Assembly: GCA_910584575.1 (NCBI GenBank)
Contig: CAJUBG010000054.1
Location: 1 to 26,801 of the forward strand
Length of the DNA: 26,801 nt
Origin: an uncultured Dorea sp.
GTDB lineage: Bacteria > Bacillota > Clostridia > Lachnospirales > Lachnospiraceae
Direction: 5' to 3'
Positions 12,976 to 21,266 of the stretch are shown one piece after another (position 1 is the stretch's first letter; each line of letters starts with the position of its first letter). The translations under genes and the position numbers were made by a program. The notes below the pieces were generated by a model. That model was given only the letters and a program-made list of their open reading frames with translations, did no database searches and had not been told where the DNA came from.

Positions 12976-14394
12976 TTACTCGCTATCGTCCCCGGCTGTA
13001 TCATCTCCGCTGTCTTCACCGCCGCTGTCACTGTCCCCGTCCTCGCTGTCTCCTTCACCGTCAGCCTCGCCGTTACTCTGGGCGTCAAGGGCTTCTTTGG
13101 CCGTTTCCGCTGCTTCTGTGTCGGGATAGCTCTCCGCGAGCTTCTGATACTTGAGCTTAGCCTGATTCTGATCGCCGCTTTTCTCATAAGACTGGGCAAG
13201 CAAAAGAAGGGCCTCTCCGTCTTCGTAGCCTTCGTCCATCTTCATCACCTGCTCAAGATTAGTGATTGCAGCCGTATAGTTGGCAACCTCAAAGTTCTCC
13301 CGCGAGGTACTGTACAGACTTGCACATACTCTCGGAAACAATTCCCCCGCAATCTCATCATAGCTCTCCCGCCCTACCGTTCCGAGGGACTCCGGATTCA
13401 CCTTGAGCAACTCCTCCACCATAGCCGAATCTCCCATGTCTTTTTCACGGAAATGAGCCGCCATGTTGAGCACAATCTCATAGCTCTCCTGGGTTGAGGC
13501 AGCCGTTGCCTGCACACTCTCCGTCTCCTCACTGGTGGAACGGTATTCCTCCAGCTCTTTTTTCAGAGCGCTGATCTGCGCCGTCTGGGTGGCAATCTGG
13601 TCGCTGAATTCCACCGTCTGACGGTTATTCCTCTCCTGGCGGGACGCGTTAATGGCAGGCATGATCAAGAACCACATGACCGCCACGCCCACCACCAGTC
13701 CAAGGGCAATATTAAGAACCGTGTGAAGCCCTGCATTGTCCTTGATACTGTTGGACACCGGCTGGATAATCGTCTCATTTCCAAGATTATAGGTGACGGT
13801 ATGCTTGTCCTTCTTCTCCTTCTCCTTAATCTTGACATTCCTTGCCCGACGTATCTGGTTCAGCTCATGCATACAGCGCAGGGAGAATTCATCCGTAGTG
13901 TCCAGCTTATACGCTGTCCTGATAGACTGTCTCGCAAAGGTATACTGCTCTGTATGCATATAGATTAACGCAAGAAGCTGATGCGCCTTTACATAGGACG
14001 GATGAACGGTCACAGCCTTCTTAAGCTGGATAATCGCCAAATCCTCGCCGTTCTGCCTGCAGTAGTCAAGGGACTGGTTATACCTCTTTACAGCCTGATT
14101 GATTGCCTCCAGCTCTCCCGCCGTCTCCCGCATCTTCTGTATGTAATAATTTGCAATATTATCATGAGACTGGAAATTCTTACTCAAAATCCACTCTACT
14201 AATGCCTCCACCACATCTCCCCTGCCGTAATAGACCAGCCCAAGCAGATTCCTTGAGGCAATGTTTCCCCTGTTATATTGTAAACTTTTTCGCAAAGACG
14301 CGATTGCACCGGACAGATCCCGAATCTTCGCTTTCTTTAAGCCGTCGTTATACCAGTACATAGACTGGTAGGAAAGCTTTGTTGTATAATCCAT
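12976..14394 (-). CDS. Single-pass membrane protein with TPR domains on both sides
   Basis: The 472-residue protein has an N-terminal tetratricopeptide region (about 13-180, e.g. GAIASLRKSLQYNRGNIASR and YVKAHQLLALIYMHTEQYTF), a basic juxtamembrane patch (KIKEKEKKDKH), one transmembrane helix (about 225-247), a coiled coil (252-290), a second TPR region (about 370-430) and a very acidic Gly/Ser/Asp/Glu tail (432-472). With no signal peptide, the N-terminal TPRs should be cytoplasmic and the tail extracellular. This is a scaffold-type protein; partners are unknown. GAGG precedes the ATG. It is last in the valS operon, 21 nt after the 44-aa ORF and before the hairpin at 12903-12942. Confidence 0.85.
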   Translation of the reverse strand: MDYTTKLSYQSMYWYNDGLKKAKIRDLSGAIASLRKSLQYNRGNIASRNLLGLVYYGRGDVVEALVEWILSKNFQSHDNIANYYIQKMRETAGELEAINQAVKRYNQSLDYCRQNGEDLAIIQLKKAVTVHPSYVKAHQLLALIYMHTEQYTFARQSIRTAYKLDTTDEFSLRCMHELNQIRRARNVKIKEKEKKDKHTVTYNLGNETIIQPVSNSIKDNAGLHTVLNIALGLVVGVAVMWFLIMPAINASRQERNNRQTVEFSDQIATQTAQISALKKELEEYRSTSEETESVQATAASTQESYEIVLNMAAHFREKDMGDSAMVEELLKVNPESLGTVGRESYDEIAGELFPRVCASLYSTSRENFEVANYTAAITNLEQVMKMDEGYEDGEALLLLAQSYEKSGDQNQAKLKYQKLAESYPDTEAAETAKEALDAQSNGEADGEGDSEDGDSDSGGEDSGDDTAGDDSE

Positions 14395-14415
14395 ATGCGA
14401 TCCTCTATCCTTCTT

Positions 14416-14550
14416 CTACTTTGCCTGCTCCATCACTTCCCGCAGGATATCCGTCATATCCGTCAGGTCCTCCTGATAGATCGCCTTCTCTATATCCTCC
14501 ACCTCCAGGCTTGGCTGGAACTTCTTCAATTCTTCCTCAAAGTCAAGCAT
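14416..14550 (-). CDS. 44-aa conserved-looking small ORF between folC and the TPR gene
   Basis: Starting at 14550 the protein is MLDFEEELKKFQPSLEVEDI, followed by EKAIYQEDLTDMTDILREVM and a short end. AAGGAGG lies 8 nt before this ATG, which decides the start; the frame remains open to 14625, but that extension runs back into the end of folC. It is strongly acidic and predicted all-helical, with no membrane segment. It lies 26 nt after folC and 21 nt before the TPR gene. No family is recognised; position suggests an adaptor for the TPR protein, which is inference. Confidence 0.68.
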   Translation of the reverse strand: MLDFEEELKKFQPSLEVEDIEKAIYQEDLTDMTDILREVMEQAK

Positions 14551-14576
14551 ATTACATGCCTCCTTTTGCTCATTTC

Positions 14577-15866
14577 TTAGATTGCGGCCTTTATCATACC
14601 CGCCAGATACAGTGAGCCAAGGCAATAGATATCTGCCTCCTGTCCCCTAATATCCTCTGCCGCGCGAAGGGCATCCAAAACCTTCGCCTCACAGAGCACC
14701 TTTTTCTCGGTAAATTTACGAAACACCCTGGCCAGTTCTTCTGCCGGAACCCTTCTTGCGTCCTCCACCTCTGTAACAACAAACGCCTTCGCGTTCAGAT
14801 GAGTGCAAATATATTCAATCATCTGCTCATATTTCTTATCGCTGACCGCTGAAAACAGAATCACCGGACCCTCTCCCTCATCTGCCCTCAGCGCCTTCAT
14901 GCTCTCCACAAACGCCTCAACAGCGCCAGGATTATGGGCCCCGTCAACCACCAGATGGGGGGCAAGCCTCTCCATCCTTCCCTCCCACCGAAGGGAACGA
15001 AGCGCCTCCTGCCAGCGTTCCTCATGAAAATGCTCACCCTTCAGCAGATATTCTGCGGCGCAAAGGGCAATCTCCGCGTTCATGGCCTGATAGCAGCCAC
15101 AGATTGGTACCTGAATCATAACATCTTTATCATACGCATTCACCCGTGAAAATGCAATATATTTTCTGGTAACTTCTCGAATTTCGTACGCGTGATTCGA
15201 TATTTCTCTACATGGCGCCCCATTTTCAAGAGCAATTCTCTGAATGACAGCGGATGCCTTTGGACAACCTCCGTCAAAGAACACCGGAACCCCTCTCTTT
15301 ATGATTCCCGCCTTCTCCGCGGCAATCTGTTCTATGGTATCCCCCAGAATCTCCGTGTGGTCAAGACTGATCGACGTAATCACCGTAAGCTGCGGACGCT
15401 TTATAGAATTGGTGGCATCCAGCCTCCCGCCAAGGCCTGTCTCCAATATGATATACTCCACATCCGTTTCTTCAAATGCCTTCATTCCCATGCCGAACAA
15501 AAACTCAAAATAAGAAGGATGTCCCCATCCTGCTGTTTCCATCTCCCCGGCTGCCTTCCGAACGATACCAAAGGTCTCTGTAAACTTCTCGTCATCAATA
15601 GGCACATTGTCTACCCGTATCCGTTCATTTACAGACACAAGATGGGGAGAAGTAAAAAAACCAACCCGTTTCTTCTCCGCCATCAGAATCGCCTGAAGAT
15701 ACGCGCATACAGAGCCCTTCCCATTGGTGCCGGCCACATGGATTACCTTCCGGTCATCCGCCGGATTATTCAGTCTCCTTAAGAATTCCCTGGTATGCTC
15801 AAGACTGTGCTTCTTCGTAAACTTCGGAATCCCCGCTATATAATCTACTGCCTCTTGATAGGTCAT
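14577..15866 (-). CDS. folC: Bifunctional folylpolyglutamate synthase / dihydrofolate synthase
   Basis: A 429-residue Mur-ligase-type enzyme with the ATP-binding VIHVAGTNGKGSVCAYLQAI block (about 40-59), the folate-site block FFTSPHLVSVNERIRVD, a YIILETGLGGRLDATN block near residue 140 and the C-terminal LVVDGAHNPGAVEAF. It adds glutamate to dihydropteroate or tetrahydrofolate using ATP in the cytoplasm. The start lies 2 nt after the stop of the LtaS-like gene, with GAGGAAG inside that gene. valS-folC linkage is well known in Firmicutes; here one gene is inserted between them. Length is normal. Confidence 0.95.
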   Translation of the reverse strand: MTYQEAVDYIAGIPKFTKKHSLEHTREFLRRLNNPADDRKVIHVAGTNGKGSVCAYLQAILMAEKKRVGFFTSPHLVSVNERIRVDNVPIDDEKFTETFGIVRKAAGEMETAGWGHPSYFEFLFGMGMKAFEETDVEYIILETGLGGRLDATNSIKRPQLTVITSISLDHTEILGDTIEQIAAEKAGIIKRGVPVFFDGGCPKASAVIQRIALENGAPCREISNHAYEIREVTRKYIAFSRVNAYDKDVMIQVPICGCYQAMNAEIALCAAEYLLKGEHFHEERWQEALRSLRWEGRMERLAPHLVVDGAHNPGAVEAFVESMKALRADEGEGPVILFSAVSDKKYEQMIEYICTHLNAKAFVVTEVEDARRVPAEELARVFRKFTEKKVLCEAKVLDALRAAEDIRGQEADIYCLGSLYLAGMIKAAI

Positions 15867-15868
15867 CT

Positions 15869-18073
15869 CTATTCTTCCTCATCCAACTGCTCTACCCAGG
15901 ACTTCTTCTTATCCGTGCCAGTCCCTTCCTCAACAGTAAGCTCTCCGTTCTGATAGAGGTATGCATCCGACTTCCGGAACACCGTATTACTAGAACCCAT
16001 CTGGACAACCACAAGCTCATCCTCCTCGCCAAGCTCTGTCTGTGGCAGGTCGATACGGGTATTATTCAGGAATGTGCTTTTCTGCCTCTCCCCATTGACA
16101 AATACCTTACTGGACTTGGTAAAATTCTCCCCGTAAAGGCTGTAACCTTCACCCAGATGAGGGATAACATTCTTAAGAGTCACATCCCGCACGCCCATAG
16201 CCATATGCCCCTCTGTAATCGGAGGTTTTCCACCATACACATACTGCTCTCCATACAGGATATCATACTGCAAAATTTCCAGATCCGCCAGATAATTCTT
16301 CGTCTTACGCCTCTCCTGATGATAGTTAAACACCGTACCGGAATGAATATCCAGCCGGTCCAGCACGTCCGCCATAATCTGATAAGAGGGGATATTCCGA
16401 TCCTCCTTGGGAAGCCCGATATTATCCCAGATCACGTAATTGGTATTATAGAGGTATCGTCCCTTTAAATCCTCCGCCTTCAATCCCATTGTCGGAAGAT
16501 GATCCCCATAAAATACCACCACAGTCGGCTCTCCCCGTTCTTCCAGAGCATTTACCAGATTACCGGCAAACTGATCCATCTCATAGACCTGATTGACATA
16601 ATACTCCCATTTATTCTTAGTCCCTTCGTCTGCAATACCTTCTACCAAAATCTTGGGATTCTCAATCACCTTCTCCTCCGGATAATCCCCGTGTCCCTGG
16701 ACACTGATTCCGAACACGAAATCCTGCCCCTCTGTGGTATCCATGGCCTCTAAAATGTGCTGGATCAGAACGTCGTCCTTGGCCCATCCATTCTCCGTGG
16801 TCTGTAAAATATTCATGAATTCCTTACTGGTATAGCTGTCAAAGCCTACATTGTTAAACACCCTGGCACGGCTGTAAAAATTCCCGCCATTGTTATGGAG
16901 GGCGTGAGTTCCATACCCCAACGCACCCAGAGCCGTGGCCGCGCTCTCGCTCACCTGATTCTTAAGCACCGTTTTATACGGATACTCTCCGGGTCCGAAA
17001 TACCGAAGATTCATGCCGGTAAGCACCTCAAACTCCGTATTGGCAGTTCCCGCACCGATAGAGGGCACCTTAAAATAGCCGGAAGAAAAATTTTCATACA
17101 TGGCATGGAGGTTTGGGCTGGCATCCTCCGAGGTAGTAAAAAACTCTGCCTCCGCCACGTCAAAATAAGACTCCAACTGGATAAAAATAATATTGGGAAG
17201 CTCATCCGTAGCACGCCCTGTCTCATTCTTTGTAATCTCCCTGTTATTGCTGATCTCGGCAATCGTATTCTCGTCATAATCGTTTGGCTGTGTAATCCCT
17301 GTATTAAACACACTCGCCATAAAGCAATAAGGCAGGCCATAATCCTCATATGCAAATGCAATATTTCCAAAATAGGTAGAAACAACTCGCTTCTCCACCG
17401 CCATATCTGAAACAATCCCATAGAGCACAAACCAGAACACCACACATGCCAGCGCCCAAAGGCGGCGGACCTTGCCGTTATACTGCCCGCCGCGGCGCCA
17501 CATGGAGATCACCCAGATTACCACCGCCCCGATTCCGACGGCAAGCCCCACCAGCTCTACTCCGTTAAAATAATTATTAATCAGAGTAATCCCGTCTTTG
17601 GCCACCTTAAAATCCTGGGCATTAAAGGGCGTCACACGCTTCATCAGCATATAGCCGTTGGCCACGCCAAGGGCAAGCCAGAGCACACTGATGATGATAC
17701 GCACAAACATCCTCCGTTTGACCAGATAAACCACAGAAAAAGTGATAAATATCATGAAGGCATTATACAGGAACACCAGCGGCGTCCCTGTCATATATTC
17801 CCATGCCTCCACGGCTGAATGTCTGGAGATTGCCTCAATTACAAAATTAATCATACATGCCAGAACCGCATGCAGCAAAAGCGATATCCGGTTCATAAAC
17901 TGATATACCGGCTTCATCCTTCTGGCAAAGGCGCTGTTTCGTCTCTCCTCAAGAATCCTCTCCCGCCGTTCTTTCCTGGCCCTCCAGTATGACTTCACAT
18001 CTTCTTTTTTTATATTTTTCAGTTTGTGAAATGAGCCTTTTATGTCCGGCTTCTTAACTTGAAACTTCTTCAT
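15869..18073 (-). CDS. LtaS-like membrane phosphoglycerol transferase (sulfatase fold)
   Basis: The 734-residue protein has a 60-residue, highly basic cytoplasmic start, five transmembrane helices between about 64 and 224, and an extracellular alkaline-phosphatase-like domain (about 290-600). Apparent metal and catalytic residues are E301 in FIQLESYFD, T343 in GAGTANTEFEVLTG, H461 in VQGHGDYP and D524-H525 in FYGDHLP, matching the LtaS family. It probably polymerises or transfers phosphoglycerol, making lipoteichoic acid or a related glycolipid polymer. The last 130 residues form a beta-rich extension (GEGYSLYGENFTKSSKVFVN) like an IPT/Ig domain, ending in an acidic tail, which is longer than typical LtaS. 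AAGGGGAG precedes the ATG. It sits 40 nt after valS and 2 nt before folC. Confidence 0.88.
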   Translation of the reverse strand: MKKFQVKKPDIKGSFHKLKNIKKEDVKSYWRARKERRERILEERRNSAFARRMKPVYQFMNRISLLLHAVLACMINFVIEAISRHSAVEAWEYMTGTPLVFLYNAFMIFITFSVVYLVKRRMFVRIIISVLWLALGVANGYMLMKRVTPFNAQDFKVAKDGITLINNYFNGVELVGLAVGIGAVVIWVISMWRRGGQYNGKVRRLWALACVVFWFVLYGIVSDMAVEKRVVSTYFGNIAFAYEDYGLPYCFMASVFNTGITQPNDYDENTIAEISNNREITKNETGRATDELPNIIFIQLESYFDVAEAEFFTTSEDASPNLHAMYENFSSGYFKVPSIGAGTANTEFEVLTGMNLRYFGPGEYPYKTVLKNQVSESAATALGALGYGTHALHNNGGNFYSRARVFNNVGFDSYTSKEFMNILQTTENGWAKDDVLIQHILEAMDTTEGQDFVFGISVQGHGDYPEEKVIENPKILVEGIADEGTKNKWEYYVNQVYEMDQFAGNLVNALEERGEPTVVVFYGDHLPTMGLKAEDLKGRYLYNTNYVIWDNIGLPKEDRNIPSYQIMADVLDRLDIHSGTVFNYHQERRKTKNYLADLEILQYDILYGEQYVYGGKPPITEGHMAMGVRDVTLKNVIPHLGEGYSLYGENFTKSSKVFVNGERQKSTFLNNTRIDLPQTELGEEDELVVVQMGSSNTVFRKSDAYLYQNGELTVEEGTGTDKKKSWVEQLDEEE

Positions 18074-18113
18074 AATCTCCCCTTACGATTGTTCCGACCT
18101 AATTTCTTCAAAA

Positions 18114-20771
18114 CTATGCCTGCTTCGCCTTTAGGCTCTCAAGCCGTTCACATACCTGTGCCTTCATTTGCCTATATTTTTCAAGCTTCGCCCGTTCCTC
18201 CTGAACCTTTGCCTCTGGCGCCTTGCTCACGAACTTTTCATTGTTCAGCATACCCTCGGCGCGGGCAATCTCTTTACCAAGCCTCGTATCCTCCTTAGTC
18301 AGGCGCTCGATCTCCTGGGCAAAGTCAATCAACTCCTCCAACGGAACGTACACCGTCGCATCCGGAACCACGATAGAAACCGCATCGTCTGCGATTCCTG
18401 TCTTATCCTTCTGGATAATGAATTCATTAGCAGACGCCATCATGACCGCCGCATTGCTTAAGAACAAAAGCCCTGAACACAACTGCTGGTTCTCGCAGAC
18501 AACGTACACCGTCGCCTTGCGGGAATTAGGTACATTCATCTCGGCGCGCACATTACGCACACCGCGGATAATCGCCTTGAAATGCTCTACAATACTCTCT
18601 GCCATAGGGAAATGGTATTTCTCCTCGTACACAGGCCACTCTGACATCATGAGAGATTCCTCCTCCGGAATGAGCTTGCTGTAAATCTCCTCTGTGACAA
18701 ACGGCATATAGGGATGCAAAAGCTTCAAGGACTTCTTTAATACTTCTCTAAGCGTCCACAACGCGTCATTAGCGCTCTGTGCATCCTCATCCGCATGGTA
18801 GATTCGATACTTCGCCACCTCGATATACCAGTCGCAGAACTCATCCCACAGGAAATCATATATCTTCGACAGGGCAATCCCAAGCTCGAACTTATCCATG
18901 TTCTCGGTCACTTCACGAATCAGGTTGTTACACTTAGACAGAATCCAGCGGTCTCCCGGACGAAGCTTAAAGTCCACAGGCTCTATAAGCTCTTTGTCGC
19001 CAAGGTTCATCAGGATAAATCTGGAAGCATTCCAGACCTTATTGGCAAAATTACGGCTCGCCTCTACTCGTTCGTGATAGAAGCGCATGTCGTTGCCAGG
19101 CGCATTTCCCGTCATCACCGTCATACGCAAAGCGTCCGCGCCGTACTGGTCGATAATCTCTAACGGGTCGATGCCGTTTCCTAAAGACTTGCTCATCTTA
19201 CGTCCCTGGGAATCCCGAATCAAACCATGGATGAATACAGTATGGAACGGCGACTTTCCTGTATGGGCATATCCGGAAAATACCATCCGCACTACCCAGA
19301 AGAAAATGATATCATACCCTGTAACAAGTACGTCTGTCGGATAGAAATAGTCCAAATCCTCTGTATTCTCCGGCCATCCCAGAGTGGAAAACGGCCACAA
19401 TGCGGAAGAAAACCATGTATCTAACGTATCCTCATCCTGAGTAAAATGCTTACCTCCGCATTTCGGACATACATCCGGCATACCTTTTGACACTACAATC
19501 TCGCCGCACTCGTCACAGTAGTACGCCGGAATTCTGTGTCCCCACCAAATCTGGCGTGAAATACACCAGTCACGGATATTCTCAAGCCACCGCAGATACA
19601 CCTTGTCAAACCGTTCAGGCACAAACTTAAGCTCGCCGTTCTTAATGGCCTCGATAGCAGGCTTTGCCAGCTCATCCATTTTCACGAACCATTGCTGCTT
19701 AATCAGCGGCTCTACCGTCGTCTTACATCTCTCGTGGGTTCCTACGTTGTGGGAATGGGGAACGATTTTCACAAGATAACCCTGCTCCTCCAAATCCTTA
19801 ACAATCGCCTTTCTCGCCTCGTAACGCTCCATACCGGCATATTTGCCGCCTTGCTCGTTGATGGTGGCGTCGTCGTTCATGATATTAATCTCCGGAAGGC
19901 CATGCCGCTTGCCAACCTCAAAGTCATTGGGGTCATGAGCAGGCGTAATCTTAACAGCGCCGGTTCCGAATTCTTTATCCACATAATAATCTGCCACAAT
20001 TGGTATCTCTCTATTCACCAGCGGCAGCAATGCTTTCTTGCCAACAATATTCTGGTATCTCTCATCATCCGGATGTACCGCAATAGCAGTATCCCCAAGC
20101 ATGGTCTCCGGACGGGTGGTGGCAATCTCAAGGAATTCCTCCGTCCCTATGATGGGATACTTAATATGCCAGAAGAAGCCGTCCTGCTCCTCATGCTCAA
20201 CCTCTGCGTCGGAGAGAGCTGTCTTACAGACCGGACACCAGTTGATAATTCTAGAGCCTTTGTAAATATATCCCTTTTCGTACAGACTTATGAATACCTC
20301 CTCAACCGCTTTCGAGCAGCCTTCGTCCATGGTGAAGCGTTCTCTGTCCCAGTCGCAGGAAACGCCTAACTTCTTAAGCTGTCCCTCAATGGTTCCCGCA
20401 TATTCCTCCTTCCATTGCCAGGTCCTCTCAAGAAACTTCTCACGTCCTAATTCCTTCTTGTCAATACCCTCCTCCTTCAACTGGTTCGTTACCTTCACTT
20501 CCGTGGAAATGGCGGCGTGGTCCGTCCCCGGCACCCACAAGGTGTTAAATCCCTGCATCCGCTTGTAACGGATAATAATGTCCTGCATGGTATTGTCAAG
20601 GGCATGGCCCATATGCAGCTTGCCCGTAATATTCGGCGGAGGCATCACTGTGGTAAACGGTTTCCTGCTTCTGTCTACCTCTGCATGAAAATAATTGTTG
20701 TCACACCATTTCTGATATAACTTCGGTTCAATCTCTTTCGGATTGTAGGTTGTCTCCAAATTCTGGCTCAT
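18114..20771 (-). CDS. valS: Valyl-tRNA synthetase
   Basis: An 885-residue class I aminoacyl-tRNA synthetase: PPPNITGKLHMGHALDNT (HIGH box, about 45-62), a CP1 editing domain with ATTRPETMLGDTAIAVHPDD, a zinc-ribbon-like YYCDECGEIVVSKGMPDVCP, GRKMSKSLGNGIDP (KMSKS box, about 525), a DWD-type anticodon-binding region and a C-terminal coiled coil (LIDFAQEIERLTKEDTRLGK). I chose the ATG at 20771 because GAGGAA lies 8 nt before it; the ATG at 20777 is too close. It is preceded by a T-box leader and is the first gene of the operon. Confidence 0.97.
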   Translation of the reverse strand: MSQNLETTYNPKEIEPKLYQKWCDNNYFHAEVDRSRKPFTTVMPPPNITGKLHMGHALDNTMQDIIIRYKRMQGFNTLWVPGTDHAAISTEVKVTNQLKEEGIDKKELGREKFLERTWQWKEEYAGTIEGQLKKLGVSCDWDRERFTMDEGCSKAVEEVFISLYEKGYIYKGSRIINWCPVCKTALSDAEVEHEEQDGFFWHIKYPIIGTEEFLEIATTRPETMLGDTAIAVHPDDERYQNIVGKKALLPLVNREIPIVADYYVDKEFGTGAVKITPAHDPNDFEVGKRHGLPEINIMNDDATINEQGGKYAGMERYEARKAIVKDLEEQGYLVKIVPHSHNVGTHERCKTTVEPLIKQQWFVKMDELAKPAIEAIKNGELKFVPERFDKVYLRWLENIRDWCISRQIWWGHRIPAYYCDECGEIVVSKGMPDVCPKCGGKHFTQDEDTLDTWFSSALWPFSTLGWPENTEDLDYFYPTDVLVTGYDIIFFWVVRMVFSGYAHTGKSPFHTVFIHGLIRDSQGRKMSKSLGNGIDPLEIIDQYGADALRMTVMTGNAPGNDMRFYHERVEASRNFANKVWNASRFILMNLGDKELIEPVDFKLRPGDRWILSKCNNLIREVTENMDKFELGIALSKIYDFLWDEFCDWYIEVAKYRIYHADEDAQSANDALWTLREVLKKSLKLLHPYMPFVTEEIYSKLIPEEESLMMSEWPVYEEKYHFPMAESIVEHFKAIIRGVRNVRAEMNVPNSRKATVYVVCENQQLCSGLLFLSNAAVMMASANEFIIQKDKTGIADDAVSIVVPDATVYVPLEELIDFAQEIERLTKEDTRLGKEIARAEGMLNNEKFVSKAPEAKVQEERAKLEKYRQMKAQVCERLESLKAKQA

Positions 20772-20845
20772 GTACATTTCCTCTCTTTCCTGTTGATTCC
20801 TCTAGCTTCTAAGGGCGTATGTACCTTAACCAATGTTTCAAGGTA

Positions 20846-21184
20846 TTAAAAAACCGCCCTTTACTGTGTAAAGGGCGATTGAATATATCGAATCGCGGTA
20901 CCACCTTTATTCTATATAGAAGAAAGACTTCTATACCTCTCATCTTATTCTTTAACGGGAACGACTTCGGGATGGCTTACTTATCATGCTCACAACGTTC
21001 AGTCATCCGGCTCAGAAGCTACCTTCTGCATCTCGATTCTTAAGCGCCTCTCAGCCTAAAGACTGTGCAATCCTCTGTCAAGGTCTGCCTCAGCTTTCTT
21101 GGACGCTCTCTCTGTCAGAATGAACTTATGCGTACTCCTCTCCTTCAATGCCTTTGTGCTATTTATTTTGCTCTTTAAACTTTA
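20846..21184 (-). promoter_or_regulatory. T-box riboswitch leader of valS
   Basis: This fills most of the 495-nt gap between the Sel1-repeat gene and valS. The 14-nt T-box core AAGGTGGTACCGCG is exact (20894-20907); its TGGT pairs with the ACCA end of a tRNA whose discriminator is A, as in tRNA-Val. Upstream is a Stem I AGTA element (21133-21136) and a GAAGGTAGCTTCTGAGC block in which GTA (21020-21022) is the likely valine specifier. A terminator follows at 20848-20877. Uncharged tRNA-Val should stabilise the antiterminator and raise valS expression. The specifier was placed by eye from family patterns. Confidence 0.95.
20848..20877 (-). terminator. Regulated terminator of the valS T-box
   Basis: A perfect 10-bp stem (CGCCCTTTAC, 20877-20868 with 20864-20855) around a 3-nt loop, then GG and six T residues (20853-20848). 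It competes with the antiterminator that uses the T-box core at 20894-20907. It lies 77 nt before the valS start. Confidence 0.92.
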
Positions 21185-21190
21185 AAGAGG

Positions 21191-21219
21191 ATTATAGACA
21201 CCAAAAAGAGGTTTGTCAA
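21191..21219 (-). promoter_or_regulatory. Perfect consensus sigma-A promoter of the valS operon
   Basis: Minus strand TTGACA (21214-21219), 17 nt, TATAAT (21191-21196): both boxes match fully. Transcription would start near 21184, at the edge of an AT-rich palindrome (21171-21189), and give a leader of about 410 nt before valS. High basal initiation with T-box attenuation is the expected design. Confidence 0.9.
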
Positions 21220-21266
21220 GGAGTTTAAGGAATTTTCAGAAAGTCTTAAGGTGTTACAAGTTACTG

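Noticed and set aside
19692..20369. 225-codon plus-strand frame opposite valS
   Set aside because: It is wholly antisense to conserved valS sequence, has no family resemblance and no good start.
20772..21266. tRNA or other RNA gene in the valS gap
   Set aside because: The whole conserved signal is explained by a T-box leader and its promoter; no cloverleaf is seen.
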